This document shows, in pieces, positions 29,037-38,101 of a stretch of 64,000 bases of DNA. How positions within the stretch are numbered: position 1 is the stretch's first letter; each line of letters opens with the position of its first letter. The notes under the pieces are model-generated. The model saw only the letters and a list, made by a program, of their open reading frames with translations. It was not told the origin of the DNA and did not search any database. The DNA comes from Chitinivorax sp. B. GTDB taxonomy: Bacteria; Pseudomonadota; Gammaproteobacteria; Burkholderiales; SCOH01. The stretch spans positions 21,433-85,432 of the forward strand of contig NZ_SCOH01000026.1 in the NCBI RefSeq assembly GCF_005503445.1, written 5' to 3'. A program made the position numbers and the translations under genes.

Positions 29037-30469
29037 TGTCGCACCAATCCGACCTCATCGCCGACGATATCCTGGCATACCTGAAACAACACGAGAACAA
29101 AGACCTGCTGCGCTTCATCACCTGTGGCAACGTCGACGACGGCAAATCCACCCTGATTGGCCGCCTGCTGCACGATTCCAAACTGATCTTCGAAGACCAG
29201 CTAGCCGCCATTCAGCGCGATTCGCAAAAGTACAACACCACCGATGACGACATCGATCTGGCATTGCTGGTGGACGGCTTACAGGCAGAACGCGAACAGG
29301 GCATTACCATTGATGTAGCGTATCGTTACTTCTCCACCGACAAGCGCAAGTTCATCATTGCCGATTGTCCGGGGCATGAACAATACACCCGCAATATGGC
29401 CACCGGTGCCTCCACCAGCAACTTGGCCATCATCCTGATCGATGCCCGCCGTGGCGTGCAAACCCAAACCCGCCGCCACAGCTACATCGTCAGCTTGCTT
29501 GGCATCAAGCATGTCATCGTCGCCATCAACAAGATGGACTTGGTGGACTTCGACGAGGCCGTATTCAACCGCATCCGCGATGAATACCTGCAGTTTGCCG
29601 AACAACTGGCCATACCGGACATCCATTTCGTCCCCCTGTCAGCTTTGAAAGGCGACAACGTGGTGTCGGCATCGGCCAGAGCACCTTGGTATCAAGGCCC
29701 CACCTTGATGGCATTGCTGGAGAGCATTGAAGTCAACCAAGACGTGCACCTGAACTCGTTCCGCCTGCCCGTGCAATACGTCAACCGGCCCAATCTGGAT
29801 TTCCGTGGCTTCTGTGGCACCGTCGCAGCCGGTGAAATTCACCCAGGTGATGCAGTCGTTGCGTTGCCGTCTGGCAAATCCAGCAAAGTAAAAGCCGTGG
29901 TCACCGCAGATGGCGACCTGCCACGGGCGTTTGCCGGCCAGGCGATCACCCTCACATTGGAAGACGAAATCGACATCTCGCGTGGCGACATGATCGTCAA
30001 AGCCAACGAAACGCAACCGAACGTATCGAATGCATTCGACGCCCACATTGTGTGGATGAATGAAACACCATTACAGGCCGGCAAGGAATATGCCTTCAAG
30101 CTGGCGGGAAAACAGGTATTCGGCCGGGTCGAGCGGATCTTGCACCGCATCGACGTCAACACCTTAACCGAATCGGACGCCGAACAGCTGGCCCTCAACG
30201 AAATCGGCCTGTGCCGCATCGCCGTGAACGCTTCCGTAGTATTCGACCCCTACCGCGAAAGCCGCAGCACCGGCAGCCTGATCATCATCGACCGCCTGAG
30301 CAACGCCACCGCCGGCGCCGGCATGATCAGCGCCGCCGCCACGGCACAAGCCGCCTCTGCCGACTTGGACGAACTCAGCCGCTTGCGCGCATTTGAAGTC
30401 GAGCTGAATGCCTTGGTTAGAAAGTACTTTCCTGGCTGGGAGGCCAAAGACATCAGCAAACTGCGCTGA
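29036..30469 (+). CDS. cysN: Sulfate adenylyltransferase subunit 1 (GTPase)
   Basis: 477-residue translation-factor-type GTPase that drives CysD. G1 GNVDDGKST (about 31-39), switch motif [15 protein letters not shown]3 [12 protein letters not shown] and G4 NKMDLVD, then two beta-barrel domains. No CysC (APS kinase) domain is fused to the C-terminus, unlike some bacteria. The ending KDISKLR is typical. cysC or cysH are not adjacent. Followed by a terminator at 30474. Confidence 0.97.
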   Translation: MSHQSDLIADDILAYLKQHENKDLLRFITCGNVDDGKSTLIGRLLHDSKLIFEDQLAAIQRDSQKYNTTDDDIDLALLVDGLQAEREQGITIDVAYRYFSTDKRKFIIADCPGHEQYTRNMATGASTSNLAIILIDARRGVQTQTRRHSYIVSLLGIKHVIVAINKMDLVDFDEAVFNRIRDEYLQFAEQLAIPDIHFVPLSALKGDNVVSASARAPWYQGPTLMALLESIEVNQDVHLNSFRLPVQYVNRPNLDFRGFCGTVAAGEIHPGDAVVALPSGKSSKVKAVVTADGDLPRAFAGQAITLTLEDEIDISRGDMIVKANETQPNVSNAFDAHIVWMNETPLQAGKEYAFKLAGKQVFGRVERILHRIDVNTLTESDAEQLALNEIGLCRIAVNASVVFDPYRESRSTGSLIIIDRLSNATAGAGMISAAATAQAASADLDELSRLRAFEVELNALVRKYFPGWEAKDISKLR

Positions 30470-30473
30470 ACCA

Positions 30474-30511
30474 CCCTGCCCGTTGAACTTGGGTTGACGG
30501 GCAGGTTTTTC
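30474..30511 (+). terminator. Rho-independent terminator after cysN
   Basis: Stem CCTGCCCGT/ACGGGCAGG (30475-30483, 30497-30505) followed by TTTTTCTCC, starting five bases after the cysN stop. Confidence 0.85.
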
Positions 30512-30561
30512 TCCTGCAACACCATCCCATCCAGGCAGACTACCCATCTCCCCAATCCGCA

Positions 30562-30783
30562 ATGACAGGGCCGAGCATTCAAATCACCATCACCATTGAT
30601 GATGCACTGTACGAACAAGCACTGGAATTAGCTGGCCCTGCCATGGACAAAGCGGATCTCATTCAAGCAGCCCTAAAGACTTTCATTCACATACAAACCG
30701 CCAAGCGCCTTGCTGCCTTGGGCGGGACGATGCCGACCATGCAAGCCATTAAGCGCCGTGACGAGCCATCAGATGCCGCATGA
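30562..30783 (+). CDS. VapB-like antitoxin (orphan)
   Basis: 73 residues. The start ITITIDDALYEQALELAG followed by D-K-A-D-L-I-Q-A-A-L-K-T-F-I resembles the type II VapB antitoxins (ribbon-helix-helix with a DNA-binding strand), and the C-terminus is short and polar as in toxin-neutralising tails. A VapC (PIN-domain) toxin would normally follow; the 258 bases after it contain no such gene, so it appears orphaned. DNA-binding and regulatory roles are inference. Confidence 0.65.
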   Translation: MTGPSIQITITIDDALYEQALELAGPAMDKADLIQAALKTFIHIQTAKRLAALGGTMPTMQAIKRRDEPSDAA

Positions 30784-31041
30784 ATGACTGATTGACTCCG
30801 TCCGCCAAACACACGCCATCTTCCCATTCAATCAGCGCACCAGTTTCACCCACGAAAGATACTTGCCTGTTTGGCGATATATTTTCGGAAGGTTTAGTAT
30901 TTCATTCATATACATAGCAATGGCACGCCCCAAGACTTGCTCTTGATTCATCATGTTCCACGGCAGTAGTGGCGCGAACAGGTTCTACCCGACTTTGCCT
31001 GTGCCTCAGTCAACCTTTAGCTTGATTGAAAGGAAATCCAA

Positions 31042-31716
31042 ATGCCTGCTCTATCTGCTGCTGATCTGCTTTTGCTACAAGGTATTCCGCCAGGACAAAC
31101 CCGCACCGTTAACGGTGCGGCAAGGAATGAAGCTTGTAGAAATTTCGCACTGACGGGGGGCATTACCAACGGTGGTGACTGGGTAGCTTACCAATTTGGC
31201 CTCGTCAACCTGGGGCGTGGTGACGACAACCCATTGGTAGCCGCCATTCGTGCCGAGGGGGGAGATCAAGCCGTGGATCAACTGGTGCAGAACTCACGCG
31301 ATCAAGTAGCAGGCTACTGGGACAGGCGCTGGAGTGACCGCCAAAGAACCAAACTAGGGCAGGGCGGCAAATACACTATTCAATACATCACCGAAAAGAT
31401 CATTCGCCGCGCCGTCGAACGGTGCGGGCTGACCATCGAAAACGGCCATGCGCCCAACTACTATTTATGTATGCACTGGCCGACTGATGACGGTGTCGCA
31501 GAAGAACATTGGTGGTTAGAGGTATATGGCTACACCGTAGAGATCATTCCAAGCTGGCACGACTTGAAAATCTACTCCCCCCGTTCCGCAGACCCTGGTC
31601 ACTATTCACAGGTACGTGTGCCGCTACGCAGTCTGCATCAACGACATCTAAACCGAATTCATCATGTGTTGGCGAATGGGCAATATGTCGCCACGCCGGT
31701 TGGGGGGTGGAGTTGA
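31042..31716 (+). CDS. Hypothetical protein, possible papain-like enzyme
   Basis: 224 residues, no family recognised. AAGGAAA lies seven bases before the ATG. No signal peptide. A Cys in a helix (NEACRNFALTGG, about 31) and a His at the start of a strand (EEHWWLEVYGYTVEI, about 155), followed by aspartate in WHDLKIY, are spaced like the Cys-His-Asp of papain-like proteases or deamidases; this is a pattern only. Sits between an orphan antitoxin and the AT-rich DUF6119-like gene, so it may be part of an accessory island. Confidence 0.6.
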   Translation: MPALSAADLLLLQGIPPGQTRTVNGAARNEACRNFALTGGITNGGDWVAYQFGLVNLGRGDDNPLVAAIRAEGGDQAVDQLVQNSRDQVAGYWDRRWSDRQRTKLGQGGKYTIQYITEKIIRRAVERCGLTIENGHAPNYYLCMHWPTDDGVAEEHWWLEVYGYTVEIIPSWHDLKIYSPRSADPGHYSQVRVPLRSLHQRHLNRIHHVLANGQYVATPVGGWS

Positions 31717-31855
31717 GCATATTTATTGAAATCTACTTGCCAAAGTAGAAAGCTGGCTCATTACCTACGGCAGCTTGCAAGAATTGATTTTTTGCGAAAA
31801 TACTAGAAATATATTTCTAATTCATGTTTTAAAACTCTAAATAACTGGAAAAGTA

Positions 31856-33451
31856 ATGAGCAACACTTACAATATCTATAAAGTGAAGTACAGCAAATTT
31901 GATCAGCTTAAAGAAAAATTAATTTCTGTAGGGCTTAAAGAGCAAAAAACAAATCGCACAGAGAAATATTCTATGACATTTTACTTCTCAGAAAATACAC
32001 AAGGAAATAAAATTTGGTGGTGGGACACATATAGGGAATTTTTTAATGATAATGTACCAGAGCCAAGAAATATTTTTCAATATGGTATATTAATTTGCCA
32101 AAACAATGCTAATCAAGAAAAGTTATATGCAATTAGCTTAGGAAAGTCTCATTTTTACCTTTCAAAATTTATACAACCTGATTTTGGAATCGACTTGGCT
32201 ACGCGCATAGCTGAAGAGAGGACTATGCTTCTCAAAAAGAGTAGATATTTTTTTGGAACGAAAAGGCAAGATATATCTTCCTACCAAAATTTTCAGCCAG
32301 GAAATTATGAGCCAGGTGAATCGGTGGATCACTTAAAACTGAAGGCCTCCGAAAAGGAAGTATGGGGAAATAGAAATATTATTTTTGCTGACTCTATCCA
32401 GATGGATGTAGATAAAAAACCAAACTATTTGGTAGACATCTTAGACAGAATCGACGCCAGCATTGCCCAGAAAGAAGTTATCAATCTCCCAAAACTTGAA
32501 CCTGTGAAAGATGACTTAGCTAAAGAGCTAGATAGGATTCTTCTAGACTCTATTAAGGATATGAATGTCAATGTAAAAATAGAAGAATTTTATGTATATG
32601 GCGTGGCAATTTGTTTTAGCTTCCATGACTATAGTTATCGCCTATCCTACAAGAAATCCAATGCAGAAAAGTTATATAGTAAAGATATCAATAATCAAAT
32701 TCTGGCAAGTGATATCATGGAATTTATTAGCCAACATCAAGACATAGATGATGTTAACTCAATTCGAATTCAGTTCAGAAATGACGATGCTGGGCGTTTT
32801 ACAAAAAGCCTTAAGGAGGTAATTGATTTTCCAGTTGATTATGATGGCTATCATTATTTTCTAAAAAATGGAGAATGGTACAAATTTAATCAAACCTTCA
32901 TGGATTACCTAAAGAAATCACTCGATAGCATTGAAACTAATCACAGAGAGGATTTAAATGAGCCTGATTACCTTGCATGGAAAGATGATAAAGAGAATAA
33001 AATAGCAGCTGGCGAACAATTCGAAAATAAACTGACTTACCGTGAAGCCTATTTCAATGAAAAACAATGCAATGATTACGGGTATGATATTCTTGATAGG
33101 AAATTAAGTTATATTCCTGCCGTAGAAAAAGGAAAGCCAAAATACAGAGTTGAAATGGCTGATTTATTTAGAGATGGGGAGATAATATCAGTTAAGATAT
33201 CCGAAGAGACTCATCAACTAATATACAATATAGAACAATCTAAAGATGCCATTCAGCTTATAAAGAAACGAGCTGTAGACTTCAATGAAAAGCTAACCAC
33301 AGCCTCACTATGGTTCATTCTTGAGCGCGACATAGGTAAAATAACAGATATTAATTCTATCCAATTCCTAATGGCTATTGAATCATGGCAGAAGCTAGTA
33401 AGAAATTTCGGCCTTGAGCCTAAAATATATATCTCAAAGCATAGAAAGTAA
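31856..33451 (+). CDS. DUF6119/TIGR04141-like sporadically distributed protein
   Basis: 531 residues in an AT-rich stretch (visibly far below the surrounding GC), so probably transferred. Features that recall the TIGR04141/DUF6119 family: a start NIYKVKYSKFDQLKEKL; then FFGTKRQDISSYQNF; G-E-S-V-D-H-L-K-L-K; the G-E-W-Y-K-F-N strand; and near the C-terminus a Tyr-x-Glu-x-x-x-Asn block, LLDRK-like and VEMADLF...VKI. That family is patchily spread and often sits near phage-defence genes. Activity unknown. Weak GGAAAA ribosome site. Immediately followed by an IS element. Confidence 0.55.
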   Translation: MSNTYNIYKVKYSKFDQLKEKLISVGLKEQKTNRTEKYSMTFYFSENTQGNKIWWWDTYREFFNDNVPEPRNIFQYGILICQNNANQEKLYAISLGKSHFYLSKFIQPDFGIDLATRIAEERTMLLKKSRYFFGTKRQDISSYQNFQPGNYEPGESVDHLKLKASEKEVWGNRNIIFADSIQMDVDKKPNYLVDILDRIDASIAQKEVINLPKLEPVKDDLAKELDRILLDSIKDMNVNVKIEEFYVYGVAICFSFHDYSYRLSYKKSNAEKLYSKDINNQILASDIMEFISQHQDIDDVNSIRIQFRNDDAGRFTKSLKEVIDFPVDYDGYHYFLKNGEWYKFNQTFMDYLKKSLDSIETNHREDLNEPDYLAWKDDKENKIAAGEQFENKLTYREAYFNEKQCNDYGYDILDRKLSYIPAVEKGKPKYRVEMADLFRDGEIISVKISEETHQLIYNIEQSKDAIQLIKKRAVDFNEKLTTASLWFILERDIGKITDINSIQFLMAIESWQKLVRNFGLEPKIYISKHRK

Positions 33452-33632
33452 TAATTTAGCTAAATAGCAGTTAAACTCGATGAAAGGTGAGACTGATTCT
33501 GCTGCAAAACTAAATGCTACATCTGTTGATAATACATCATACTCACATCCGATTTTGACATAGTGATTTTCCGACATGCTCGCCATCTTTGTAGGTGCAA
33601 CCAAACGCCTCAGACAAACATCAACCTCTTAA

Positions 33633-34733
33633 CTGATGTTACGCAGCCCAATCTGATAGGCTTGCCGAATGAAAAAAGCCGAACTTGATTTATACACAGA
33701 TTATTTGCTGAGCACGTTTGGCGCGGCGACTGCGACGGGACTATCGGCGATGGTTGAAGGCGAGGTGAGCCACGACAGGATCACGCGGTTTTTATCGGAG
33801 CAGGATTACACGTCGCGGGACTTGTGGCAGCAGGTCAAATCGACGGTGAGGCTGGTTGAGCGTGCGGATGGCGTGTTGATTTTCGACGACACGATTCAGG
33901 AGAAGGCCTGGACCGATGAGAGCGAGTTGATGTGCTGGCACTACGACCATTGCAGCGGCCGCAACGTCAAAGGGATCAACCTGCTCAATGCGCTGTACCA
34001 CTGCAAGGGGACCTCCATTCCTGTGGCCTTCGAATTGGTGAAAAAGCCGTTTCAATACTGCGACTTGAAGACCCGGCAGGTCAAACGCAAAGGCGAGGTG
34101 ACGAAAAACGAGATGATGCGCCAGATGATCGACACCTGTATTCGCAACGCCTTGAAATTCCGCTTCGTGCTGATGGACAGTTGGTTTTCCTCAGAGGAGA
34201 ACTTCAATTTCATTACCGGCAAGGGCAAGCATTTCATTGCCGCGCTCAAGGACAACAGGCTGGTGGCATTGTCCGAAGAAGACAGGGAAAAGAAGCGTTT
34301 CGTACGAGTAGATGAGCTTGATTTTCCAGAACAAACCGCAGTGCAAGGCTGGCTCAAGGGGTATGCGAAAGCAGTCCTTCTCGTCCGCCAGGTCTTTACA
34401 AACAAGGACGGTAGCACGGGGATATTGCATCTGGTTTGCAGTGACTTGACTTGCGACTATGACGCCATCACCACGACCTACAAAAAACGGTGGCAAGTGG
34501 AGGTGTTTCACAAATCCTTGAAGTCCAATGCCAACCTGGCAAAGTCGCCCACACGGACGGTACGAACCCAAAGCAACCACATCTTCATGTCAATTTGCGC
34601 CGCCTTCAAGCTCGAATGCCTGAGCATCAAAAGCATGCTCAATCCCTTTGCGCTTTGTCGCAAGCTCCTCATCAACGCATCGCGATCCGCCTATGCCGAA
34701 CTTCAGCTATTCCGGGCGGCCGCGTAACATCAG
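33633..34733 (+). mobile_element. Complete insertion sequence (1,101 bp) with 7-bp target duplication
   Basis: Terminal inverted repeats CTGATGTTACGC (33633-33644) and GCGTAACATCAG (34722-34733) flank a single intact transposase gene. The flanks are the direct repeat CTCTTAA (33626-33632 and 34734-34740), a target-site duplication. Looks recently inserted and potentially active. Confidence 0.85.
33669..34727 (+). CDS. IS4/IS701-type DDE transposase
   Basis: 352 residues. The DDE acids are in FDDTIQEKAW (first Asp), VLMDSWFSSEENF (second Asp) and the YKKRWQVEVFHKSLK motif (Glu, the Y-(2)-R-(3)-E-(6)-K signature of the IS4 superfamily). Cuts and joins the ends of the element that carries it. 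Intact, full-length; the stop codon lies in the right terminal repeat. Which IS family it belongs to should be settled against ISfinder. Confidence 0.9.
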   Translation: MKKAELDLYTDYLLSTFGAATATGLSAMVEGEVSHDRITRFLSEQDYTSRDLWQQVKSTVRLVERADGVLIFDDTIQEKAWTDESELMCWHYDHCSGRNVKGINLLNALYHCKGTSIPVAFELVKKPFQYCDLKTRQVKRKGEVTKNEMMRQMIDTCIRNALKFRFVLMDSWFSSEENFNFITGKGKHFIAALKDNRLVALSEEDREKKRFVRVDELDFPEQTAVQGWLKGYAKAVLLVRQVFTNKDGSTGILHLVCSDLTCDYDAITTTYKKRWQVEVFHKSLKSNANLAKSPTRTVRTQSNHIFMSICAAFKLECLSIKSMLNPFALCRKLLINASRSAYAELQLFRAAA

Positions 34734-34810
34734 CTCTTAACAAACTCCCCCACCCACATGCCATCACGCTAAAATAACGGGTTTCCATCACCCGCTTGCT
34801 GTTGTCGCTC

Positions 34811-37516
34811 ATGCCATCCAAACGTTTTATTGCTATTGCTTCGGCCCTTGCAGTGTCTACTGCTGTAGGGGGTTATTGGTTTGCCAAACGGACGCCAGCA
34901 CCAGGGGCTGCGCCGGTTGAAGCAGTGCCGACCACAGCGGAGACAGGTGGGCAAGCGATGGATGTGGCACCGATTCAGTCGGGATTGAAAGCGGTGTTGG
35001 CCAGCCACCGTAAGATCATTGTGTTGTTGGCGGATGAGAAAAGCCTGAATGAGCAGGAGCGTAATGCAGCCAATAGCGTGGGGCAGGCGTTGTTTCATGA
35101 CAAGCTTGCCACGATCAATTCATTGGAGGGGCTGCTGACTGGCTTGGTTGGCGCCAGCAACCCTGGTCGATTTGCGGCCATTGGCAATTTGTTGGATTAC
35201 GTTGAATCGGACAGTTCGTTGTTCGATGCCGACCGGCTGGCTTTCCGCGAGGTGCTACGCATTTTGCAGCAGGCGATCTCCAAGGATGGATCGCTGCAGG
35301 CGATCAAGTTGCACAAGCGGATTGGTGAGGATCTGGATGCGCTGACGGAGATTGAGCACACCTATGAGAAGGAGATGGGCCAGATCTTCAGCCGGTTTGA
35401 GCAACGGGCCATTGTGCTGAAGCGCGAGCGTTGGGATGACTATGTCACCAAATTGAAGGGTGAGTATTCCCGCGAGCAGATTTTGAAGGATTACGGGGTG
35501 GTGATGCCTTACCCACAGCCCAAAGCAGCCCCGGCGGGTGAAGAGATTTTTGGCAAGGAGCTGCCGTCCAAAACCATCGCGCTGACCTTTGACGATGGCC
35601 CGCATCGCCAATACACCGAAGAGATCATGGCGATTTTGAAGCAATATGGCGTGCCGGCGGTGTTCTTTCAGGTGGGCAAAAATATCGGTCAAGTCGGGGC
35701 GGATGGCCAACCCAAGTTGGGCCGCACGGCAGAGGTCAGCCGCAAGCTGATGCAGGCTGGCTATGTGTTGGCCAACCATAGTTTCTCGCACGCGCAGTTG
35801 TCGAAAGAAAAAGGCGATGCGCTGAAGGCAGAGATCTTGAACACGGATTCACTGTTGAAAGCGGTGGATGAAAAACGCTCGCCTTTATTCCGTTTCCCAT
35901 ACGGTGCACGGAATAGCGAAGGCTTGGCCACGTTGGCCGATGCCAAGCTGAAGTCGGTGATGTGGAACATCGATTCACTGGACTGGGCCGACCCGGTACC
36001 CACCTCGATTGCGGACCGCGTCTTGCGCACGGTGGATAAGGAAGGGCGGGGGATTGTGCTGTTCCATGACATCCACGAGCGCACCCTGAAAGCCTTGCCA
36101 CTGGTATTGGACCAGCTGATTGCCGAGGGCTATCAATTCGCCCAGTGGGATGGCGAAGGGTTCTCGATCGCCAAGGCTGCACAGGAAGCGCCGGCGACCA
36201 AGGCCACGATCACGACCGGCTATGAGAACTCCTGGGCGATTGTGGTGGGGATCAACGAATACAGCAAATGGCCGAAGCTTCAGTATGCGGTACGCGATGC
36301 GCAGGCAATGCGCCAGACATTGATCGACAAGTTTGGCTTCGCATCCGAACGGGTCATCTCGCTGACCAATCAAGAGGCCACCCGTAACGGCATTCTGGCC
36401 GCCTTTCATGATAAGTTGAGCCACGGCGGGGTGCAGAAAAACGACCGGATCTTCGTGTTCTTTGCCGGCCACGGCGCCACCCGTAAGCTGACTTCTGGCC
36501 GTGATCTGGGCTACATCATCCCAGTGGATGCCGACCCGAACCAACTGGCGACCGATGCTATCCCGATGACGGAGATTCAGAACATTGCGGAAAGCTTGAC
36601 CGCCAAGCACGTGTTGTTCGTGATGGATGCGTGCTACAGCGGCCTGGGTTTGACGCGTGGCGCGGGGTCCAACGCGTTTCTGCGCGAAAACGCCAAACGC
36701 GTCGGCCGGCAGATGCTGACCGCTGGTGGTGCCGACCAGATGGTGGCGGATGGTGGCCCCAATGGTCATTCCGTGTTTACCTGGACGGTGTTGCAAGGCT
36801 TGGCAGGTAAGGCGGACTTGAATGGCGATGGCCTGATCACCGCGACCGAGCTGGCGGCCTACACCGCACCCACCGTGGCGAATGTATCGCAACAGACACC
36901 GGCATTTGGCAGCCTGCCCGGCTCGGAAGGTGGCGATTTTGTGTTTGAACTGCCGGCAGAGACGGAGTTTTTGAATGCGGACACCCGCCAGTTGTCTGGC
37001 GACGCGATTGCGATGAACACCAAGCTGGAAGCGCAAATACCTGTCCCGGCAGCAACCAAAGCCACTTCAGAACCGAAGAAAGCGGAACCGGTGGTAGTGA
37101 AGGATCTGCAAGGCAACGAGCAGAAAATCGTGCCGCCACCCGCTGCATCCCTGTCCATACGCCAACAGGCACAACGTGCCAATGATCGTGGCTTGCAGTT
37201 GTTCAAGGAAAAACGGTATACCGAAGCAGAAACCCAATTTACCGAAGCCCTGAAACTGCGCCCGGACTTTGCCTTGGCCGCCAATAACCTGGGTTATGTG
37301 TATTACAAACAGGATAAATTTGCCGAAGCGGCCCGCTGGTTCGAAAACACGGTGAAGATGGACCCATCCCGTGCCGTTGCCTACCTGAACCTGGGTGATG
37401 CCTACACCAGGGCCAATGATACTGACAAGGCAGGTAAAGCTTACCGTACCTATCTGGCTCTGCTGCCTAACGGGCCTGCAGCGGCGTATGTAAAGCAGCA
37501 GTTGGAAAAGAACTGA
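34811..37516 (+). CDS. Polysaccharide deacetylase-caspase-TPR fusion protein
   Basis: 901 residues from the ATG at 34811. N-terminal signal anchor (about 5-22), then a helical region to about 250. A NodB deacetylase domain follows with TFDDGPH (259-265) and the metal-binding HSFSH (323-327), the RFPYGARN motif and an Asp/His ending. A caspase-like (peptidase C14) domain begins near 470, with catalytic His554 in FAGHG and Cys608 in DACYSG. Residues 669-676 (DLNGDGLI) look like an EF-hand calcium loop. After a linker come TPR repeats (about 780-895). Likely periplasmic. I infer cleavage after basic residues only by analogy with orthocaspases. Confidence 0.9.
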   Translation: MPSKRFIAIASALAVSTAVGGYWFAKRTPAPGAAPVEAVPTTAETGGQAMDVAPIQSGLKAVLASHRKIIVLLADEKSLNEQERNAANSVGQALFHDKLATINSLEGLLTGLVGASNPGRFAAIGNLLDYVESDSSLFDADRLAFREVLRILQQAISKDGSLQAIKLHKRIGEDLDALTEIEHTYEKEMGQIFSRFEQRAIVLKRERWDDYVTKLKGEYSREQILKDYGVVMPYPQPKAAPAGEEIFGKELPSKTIALTFDDGPHRQYTEEIMAILKQYGVPAVFFQVGKNIGQVGADGQPKLGRTAEVSRKLMQAGYVLANHSFSHAQLSKEKGDALKAEILNTDSLLKAVDEKRSPLFRFPYGARNSEGLATLADAKLKSVMWNIDSLDWADPVPTSIADRVLRTVDKEGRGIVLFHDIHERTLKALPLVLDQLIAEGYQFAQWDGEGFSIAKAAQEAPATKATITTGYENSWAIVVGINEYSKWPKLQYAVRDAQAMRQTLIDKFGFASERVISLTNQEATRNGILAAFHDKLSHGGVQKNDRIFVFFAGHGATRKLTSGRDLGYIIPVDADPNQLATDAIPMTEIQNIAESLTAKHVLFVMDACYSGLGLTRGAGSNAFLRENAKRVGRQMLTAGGADQMVADGGPNGHSVFTWTVLQGLAGKADLNGDGLITATELAAYTAPTVANVSQQTPAFGSLPGSEGGDFVFELPAETEFLNADTRQLSGDAIAMNTKLEAQIPVPAATKATSEPKKAEPVVVKDLQGNEQKIVPPPAASLSIRQQAQRANDRGLQLFKEKRYTEAETQFTEALKLRPDFALAANNLGYVYYKQDKFAEAARWFENTVKMDPSRAVAYLNLGDAYTRANDTDKAGKAYRTYLALLPNGPAAAYVKQQLEKN

Positions 37517-37530
37517 TCTTGTTGACCCTG

Positions 37531-37566
37531 CCGGGTTGCGCCATATCAAAACAAGGTGCAACCCGG
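37531..37566. repeat. Inverted repeat downstream of the fusion gene
   Basis: Nine-base arms CCGGGTTGC (37531-37539) and GCAACCCGG (37558-37566). No T-run follows, so it may only stabilise the 3' end. Confidence 0.5.
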
Positions 37567-37691
37567 TATGCTGAAATATCGGCACCGATAATCACACCGC
37601 CAGCACCACAAGACGGGTAGCACGTTCCACCACACAACTCATGACAATCAATCGGGTGCCTCAACGCCCATTCATTCAGGGAGTGTTGTCG

Positions 37692-38093
37692 ATGCGAAAA
37701 TTGATGGGATTGCTGCTGGCCAGTGGCTTGTGCCTGCCAACCAATGCGATGGAACCCGTGCCCGATGCGGAACTGGCAAATCGTACCGGCCAAGTACCCC
37801 CACCGGGTGCCGACCCGCAGTTGATGCGCGATATTCAAGGTCTGCGCGACATCCTGAAGGACGTCATTGCGGCTGATGTCTCCATCAATGGCCAACCAGG
37901 CAAATTGTCTGATCTGATCAAAGTGGATACCGTCGACGGCAAGCTACATTATGTCTGGAACCCCGCAGTCCAAAGCTTTCGGCTGGACAACATCCGTGTT
38001 GGTGGCAAGCCGGGCAATGCCTCATTCGGTGCGGTACAAGTGGATGGGATCAATGTACAAATGGATGCCTGGGTACATCAGCGAGACAAGTGA
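37692..38093 (+). CDS. Small exported protein with pilus-like mature start
   Basis: 133 residues from the ATG at 37692, where the signal peptide begins (MRKLMGLLLASGLCLPTNA); the longer frame to 37641 has no such start. The mature N-terminus M-E-P-V-P-D-A-E-L-A-N-R-T-G-Q resembles the M-x-x-L-x-D-x-E-L-x-x-V-x-G-Q start of DUF6160/FilA-type proteins. The remainder is soluble, with a repeated VGGKPGNASFGAVQVDGINVQM motif. Function unknown; possibly a surface fibre component. Separate from the fusion gene by a hairpin. Confidence 0.65.
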   Translation: MRKLMGLLLASGLCLPTNAMEPVPDAELANRTGQVPPPGADPQLMRDIQGLRDILKDVIAADVSINGQPGKLSDLIKVDTVDGKLHYVWNPAVQSFRLDNIRVGGKPGNASFGAVQVDGINVQMDAWVHQRDK

Positions 38094-38101
38094 CCACGCG
38101 G

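Noticed and set aside
30832..30954. Short minus-strand frame of 40 codons after the antitoxin gene (MMNQEQVLGRAIAMYMNEI...)
   Set aside because: It has a plausible helix pattern but no clear ribosome site and no recognisable family; too short to call.
35975..37036. 353-codon minus-strand frame opposite the caspase domain
   Set aside because: Antisense shadow of the conserved deacetylase-caspase coding region.
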